A stretch of DNA of 7,799 nt from Candidatus Woesearchaeota archaeon CG10_big_fil_rev_8_21_14_0_10_36_11 (GTDB lineage Archaea; Nanobdellota; Nanobdellia; Woesearchaeales; GW2011-AR9): the NCBI GenBank assembly GCA_002762845.1, contig PCYB01000007.1, positions 1 through 7,799 on the forward strand, written 5' to 3'. Each line of letters begins with the position of its first letter. Position 1 is the stretch's first letter. This document shows positions 5,479 to 7,799 of this stretch, piece by piece. Below the pieces are notes generated by a model. The model searched no databases, had not been told where the DNA came from, and worked only from the letters and a program-made list of their open reading frames with translations. The position numbers were made by a program, and so were the translations under genes.

Positions 5479-6165
5479 TTACTCGTTAACCACAACATCA
5501 CCATGTGTCAAAGAATTAAGTTTTTCAATAAATTCAATAGAAAATCCGGCCGGGATTTCAACAACGACTTTCCATCCACCATCCTGCATCCAATCTTCCG
5601 TAACAATTTTACTATTATCGCGAATGAGTTGTTGACATTTGCCCGCAAACTGGCTCGGAACAGTGATCGTTAATTTTTTCTGTTCGATCTTTAATGGTAT
5701 GATTGGTCGAAGTTGAGAGATAACTTCGTCAAATTGTTCTTCCACAGATTTGTGATTATCAAGATGAATTTTCGCTTCATCAAGTGCAGCATCGATTCTA
5801 TTTGACGGATGCGGTAACCCTGTCTTTGCATCAATTGCACGCGTATGAATCAATTCAATAAGACGTTTTCTCCGCTGATCACGTTCCAGAGACCTATGTT
5901 CTGCACTAATTTGTATTTCTCCGTGATGCAAAATAATATCGGCAATTTTTGCGGTATCTGTTGTATGAAATGCTTTTGCAAGAGTTTCAGAGGGAACGAT
6001 TAATCCTTTCCGGGCATCAGAAAAAATATTGTCAGCAAGAAGTACTTCTCGTAAATCTGTTATTTCTCCCAGTTTATACTGTAATGCAGTATTAGGGTCA
6101 ATGCTAATTTCAAAGTTTTCTCCAAACTTTTTAATCCGCGCAACAGTTAGTTTTTCTTCTCCCAT
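5479..6165 (-). CDS. sdo1: Ribosome maturation protein SBDS (Sdo1)
   Basis: Homologue of the Shwachman-Bodian-Diamond syndrome protein, which in eukaryotes and probably archaea acts with EF-2-like GTPases to release aIF6 from the new 50S subunit. The length, 228 aa, is typical of archaea. Three domains are apparent: the N-terminal FYSH fold (1-85, with LTVARIKKFGENFEI and LREVLLADNIFSDARKG), a helical domain (about 90-155, containing the family signature IDAKTGLPHPSNRI at 111-124), and a C-terminal ferredoxin-like domain (about 158-228, beginning IIPLKIEQKKLTI). It starts 13 nt after the psmA stop and shares that operon. No Shine-Dalgarno site is visible, so translation may depend on coupling with psmA. 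No clear terminator follows; a new promoter begins about 30 nt downstream. Confidence 0.96.
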   Translation of the reverse strand: MGEEKLTVARIKKFGENFEISIDPNTALQYKLGEITDLREVLLADNIFSDARKGLIVPSETLAKAFHTTDTAKIADIILHHGEIQISAEHRSLERDQRRKRLIELIHTRAIDAKTGLPHPSNRIDAALDEAKIHLDNHKSVEEQFDEVISQLRPIIPLKIEQKKLTITVPSQFAGKCQQLIRDNSKIVTEDWMQDGGWKVVVEIPAGFSIEFIEKLNSLTHGDVVVNE

Positions 6166-6178
6166 GGTATAGAAAAAA

Positions 6179-6904
6179 CTATTTCAACGCCTTTTTGATT
6201 TCGTCGTCGCTTAGTTTTGTGTACCGTTTGTTTGTTGATTTTACATATACAACATCGACACGTTCAACACTAAATTCGGATTTAAGAAACTCTTTCATTA
6301 TTCCTAAACCAAGTATAATTCCATCATCAACAGACATGTTTGATTTGTATTTCTTCCTAAGAATAGGTTCAACTTCGGCTTCACCTTCTCCTATAACTGC
6401 AGCCTGGTATTGAAAGTAAAGGCCGTAGGGTTCAGTGACAAACAATTTAATCGTCCCGTCCTCTTCAACACCGCCAACAAGCATCGAAACACCAAATGGC
6501 CGTAACCCAGCAGATTGTGTACATATTTGTTTTAAATCACAAATATCTTTAACAATAGAAAGGATATCAATCTTACCATCATACGTTACAGAATGTTGTT
6601 GCGCACGAACTTGTGACTTATCAACAAGAACCCGCGCATCAGAGATGATACCGGCTGCCGTTGCAGCGATATGGTCATCTATTTGAAACATCTTTTCAAT
6701 AGCTTCGGGAACAATAAGTTTTGACGTAACTCGTTTATCAGCAATAAGAACAACTCCATCTTTACAGGCTAAACCTATCGCAGTTGACCCTTGACGCACC
6801 GTTTTCTTTGCATATTCTACCTGTAATAACCTTCCGTCAGGAGAAAACATTGTTATGCTTCTATCATAACCCATCTTATCAATCATTTGTTTGCTCGGAT
6901 TCAT
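6179..6904 (-). CDS. psmA: 20S proteasome subunit alpha
   Basis: Alpha subunits form the outer rings of the 20S proteasome, gating entry of proteins into the chamber and docking unfoldase ATPases. The 241-aa protein shows the alpha-type N-terminus GYDRSITMFSPDGRLLQVEYA (residues 12-32), the IEK lysine (K71, matching the ATPase-tail-binding K66 of Thermoplasma), the SDARVLVD helix (88-95) and GLRPFGVSMLVGG (133-145). As expected it has no N-terminal catalytic threonine; the beta subunit is not in this window. The frame extends to a GTG at 6916, but the ATG at 6904 is preceded by GAGGTGG at 8-nt spacing, so I start there. That site overlaps the rnp2 stop codon. The order rnp2-psmA-SBDS is conserved in many archaea. 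Confidence 0.97.
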   Translation of the reverse strand: MNPSKQMIDKMGYDRSITMFSPDGRLLQVEYAKKTVRQGSTAIGLACKDGVVLIADKRVTSKLIVPEAIEKMFQIDDHIAATAAGIISDARVLVDKSQVRAQQHSVTYDGKIDILSIVKDICDLKQICTQSAGLRPFGVSMLVGGVEEDGTIKLFVTEPYGLYFQYQAAVIGEGEAEVEPILRKKYKSNMSVDDGIILGLGIMKEFLKSEFSVERVDVVYVKSTNKRYTKLSDDEIKKALK

Positions 6905-6912
6905 TGGATAAA

Positions 6913-6919
6913 CCACCTC
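6913..6919 (-). promoter_or_regulatory. Shine-Dalgarno site fixing the psmA start
   Basis: Minus-strand GAGGTGG, 8 nt before the ATG at 6904 and overlapping the TGA of rnp2 (6920-6918). The alternative GTG start at 6916 lies inside this site, which argues against it. Confidence 0.7.
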
Positions 6920-7247
6920 ATTTTACATACGAACTTGCTTTTTTTAACGTACCAGACGTCGTTACTGATGTTACAATGACTGGTATGTTTTTAATCTTTT
7001 GTATCAAAATAAGTGCAGATTTGCACTCGTCAACATATTTATGGTTAACTTTTATTATAAATGTTTTGTTGTTACACTTTTCTTTAAGGAACAATGGAGA
7101 CGCTTTTGCCATCCCCAACTGGCCAAGAAATGAGTTCAATGCCGAATCAACTGCATGATGTATGTCCTGTACCGAGAAATTTTTGTCCGTAACAATCTTC
7201 CATACAATGTACCGTTTCTTTTGGCGCAAGGAAGGAAGGAGTTTCAT
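6918..7247 (-). CDS. rnp2: Ribonuclease P protein component 2 (Pop5/Rnp2)
   Basis: Rnp2 pairs with Rnp3 (Rpp30) to support the catalytic RNA of archaeal RNase P, which removes 5' leaders from pre-tRNA. The protein is 109 aa, within the family range. Features: the N-terminal LPSLRQKKRYIVWKIV (residues 4-19), the SALNSFLGQLGMAKASPLFL region (about 35-54) and the C-terminal end VTTSGTLKKA, with the conserved SGT. The ATG overlaps the stop of the OB-fold gene (ATGA, 7244-7247) and is preceded by GAGG at 8 nt, so the two are translationally coupled. psmA follows almost directly. Rnp3 is not seen in the window. Confidence 0.93.
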   Translation of the reverse strand: MKLLPSLRQKKRYIVWKIVTDKNFSVQDIHHAVDSALNSFLGQLGMAKASPLFLKEKCNNKTFIIKVNHKYVDECKSALILIQKIKNIPVIVTSVTTSGTLKKASSYVK

Positions 7248-7654
7248 CCAACAATCCTCTCCTCATCATCAACAACATCAACCTCTTCTTCTTCAAGAGA
7301 TTCTTCCATGTCTGGCATTCCTTGTTGTAATATTCTAGGATCGTTCGTTAATACTTCCTGCTGACCTTTTTCAATAATTTCTATTTCACCAAACTTACCA
7401 GAAGAAAGTTGTCTTTCGCCTTTGTACTCCGAACACCATCCGTTCTTAAGATAAATCCTATCACCAATGTTTACTTTATCAATATCATCGTTCCATAAAG
7501 TTATAATTATTTCACCAGAATCATCTTTTGCTTTTGCGTTACAAACCCTTCCCTCTTTCCCAAACTTGTTAAATGTTCGTTCATCATGTTTTTCAATAAT
7601 TGTCATGACAACGTCAATGTTGCCTTGTTTCGCTTGTATATCTTTGATTTCCAT
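7244..7654 (-). CDS. OB-fold single-strand nucleic-acid-binding protein (SSB/RPA-like)
   Basis: A 136-aa protein with one OB-fold (about residues 5-97) and an acidic tail. The fold is recognisable from NIDVVMTIIEKHDERTF, GKEGRVCNAKAKDDSGEIIITLW and the NIGDRIYLKNGWCSEYKGERQLSSGKFGEIEII strands. Aromatic residues W54, W73 and Y77 match in position the base-stacking W56, W75 and F79 described for Sulfolobus SSB, so it probably binds single-stranded DNA or RNA. The tail (115-132) is rich in Glu/Asp, as in other simple SSBs, and may recruit partners. It has no zinc finger and no second OB-fold. It is first in the operon with rnp2, psmA and SBDS, overlapping rnp2 by four bases. GGGGT lies 9 nt before the ATG at 7654. 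The role could be replication/repair or RNA metabolism; its neighbours favour RNA, its family favours DNA. Confidence 0.9.
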   Translation of the reverse strand: MEIKDIQAKQGNIDVVMTIIEKHDERTFNKFGKEGRVCNAKAKDDSGEIIITLWNDDIDKVNIGDRIYLKNGWCSEYKGERQLSSGKFGEIEIIEKGQQEVLTNDPRILQQGMPDMEESLEEEEVDVVDDEERIVG

Positions 7655-7705
7655 AGTAATTATACCCCATTATTTTCAAATTCATACGTTCTACATAGAA
7701 TATAT

Positions 7706-7714
7706 TATATATTT
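7706..7714 (-). promoter_or_regulatory. Promoter of the OB-fold-rnp2-psmA-SBDS operon
   Basis: Minus-strand AAAAATATATAATA around 7716-7703 is the best TATA-type sequence upstream of the first gene. A start site near 7682 would give a leader of about 28 nt with a GGGGT ribosome binding site. Confidence 0.5.
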
Positions 7715-7755
7715 TTCTATTTCCCGTAACTATTTAGCTTTCTGAAGTTCCACAA

Positions 7756-7771
7756 CTATTCTCGAGTATAG
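7756..7771. repeat. 16-bp imperfect palindrome in the divergent intergenic region
   Basis: CTATTCTCGAGTATAG reads as an inverted repeat with a single mismatched pair and a CTCGAG core. It lies just upstream of the plus-strand promoter candidate and about 40 bp upstream of the minus-strand TATA box, a plausible place for a regulator site. No binding protein can be named. Confidence 0.3.
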
Positions 7772-7785
7772 AAAAGTTTATTTAC
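7771..7785 (+). promoter_or_regulatory. Probable divergent promoter leading out of the window
   Basis: Plus-strand GAAAAGTTTATTTAC looks like an archaeal BRE (GAAAA) plus TATA box (TTTATTTA). Its start site would fall just beyond the right end of the window, so a gene on the plus strand is expected there. The remaining bases of the 145-nt region right of the OB-fold gene hold no supportable coding sequence. Confidence 0.35.
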
Positions 7786-7799
7786 TTCTTTAGCTACTT

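Noticed and set aside
6905..6916. GTG start of psmA at 6916
   Set aside because: The codon lies within the Shine-Dalgarno sequence serving the ATG at 6904.
6784..7158. Plus-strand open frame of 124 codons across psmA and rnp2
   Set aside because: It spans the antisense of two firmly identified genes and their junction, with no recognisable domain or promoter.
1..7799. CRISPR array, tRNA, rRNA, insertion sequence or attachment site
   Set aside because: I saw no regularly spaced repeats, cloverleaf with a CCA-proximal stem, transposase frame or terminal inverted repeats. The only convincing long repeat is the promoter pair at 1327 and 1763.

Overview
The window is an AT-rich stretch of an archaeal chromosome. 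Every gene I can support lies on the minus strand, so transcription runs from the right end to the left. Archaeal origin is certain from the content: RNase P protein Rnp2/Pop5, a 20S proteasome alpha subunit, SBDS, the exosome trio Rrp4-Rrp41-Rrp42, RNA polymerase subunit Rpo6 (RpoK), a DUF357 protein, a TrmB-family regulator and an archaeal/eukaryotic-type peptidyl-tRNA hydrolase (Pth2). TATA-type promoters and leaderless starts fit. The wording of the exosome proteins and the short, simple proteins suggest a DPANN lineage (Woesearchaeota-like), but that placement is inference.

Right third (about 5479-7799): an OB-fold single-strand nucleic-acid-binding protein, rnp2, psmA and SBDS form a tight operon (4-nt overlap, 13-nt spacers) behind a promoter near 7710. 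This is the upstream half of the classic archaeal 'exosome superoperon'. A probable divergent promoter points out of the window at 7771-7785.

Middle (about 2221-5420): a 128-aa orphan gene with its own leaderless promoter sits between SBDS and rrp4, where the superoperon is usually continuous. A second promoter (about 5003) then serves rrp4-rrp41-rrp42-rpoK-DUF357, joined by a 1-nt gap, two ATGA overlaps and a 23-nt spacer. RNA degradation and an RNA polymerase subunit are thus translationally linked. The Rrp41 protein has an unusual sequence where the catalytic aspartate is normally found.

Left third (1-2220): two small paralogous genes of unknown function (117 and 121 aa), then a TrmB-family regulator and pth2. 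A 37-bp non-coding repeat (34 of 37 bases identical), carrying a TATA box and a TACT-N4-AGTA palindrome at fixed spacing, precedes both the second paralog and the regulator. The regulator, its likely autoregulated promoter and the co-regulated paralog look like a small, undescribed regulatory module and are the best candidate here for something new.

Several starts were moved inward from the longest reading frame. Promoter position (TATA about 23-30 nt upstream of the ATG), Shine-Dalgarno position or family alignment decides the start for pth2, the 117-aa paralog, rrp41 and psmA; for rrp4 it is a preference. First genes of transcription units tend to be leaderless. Most internal genes have GGTGG/GGAG/GAGG-type sites about 8 nt before the start.
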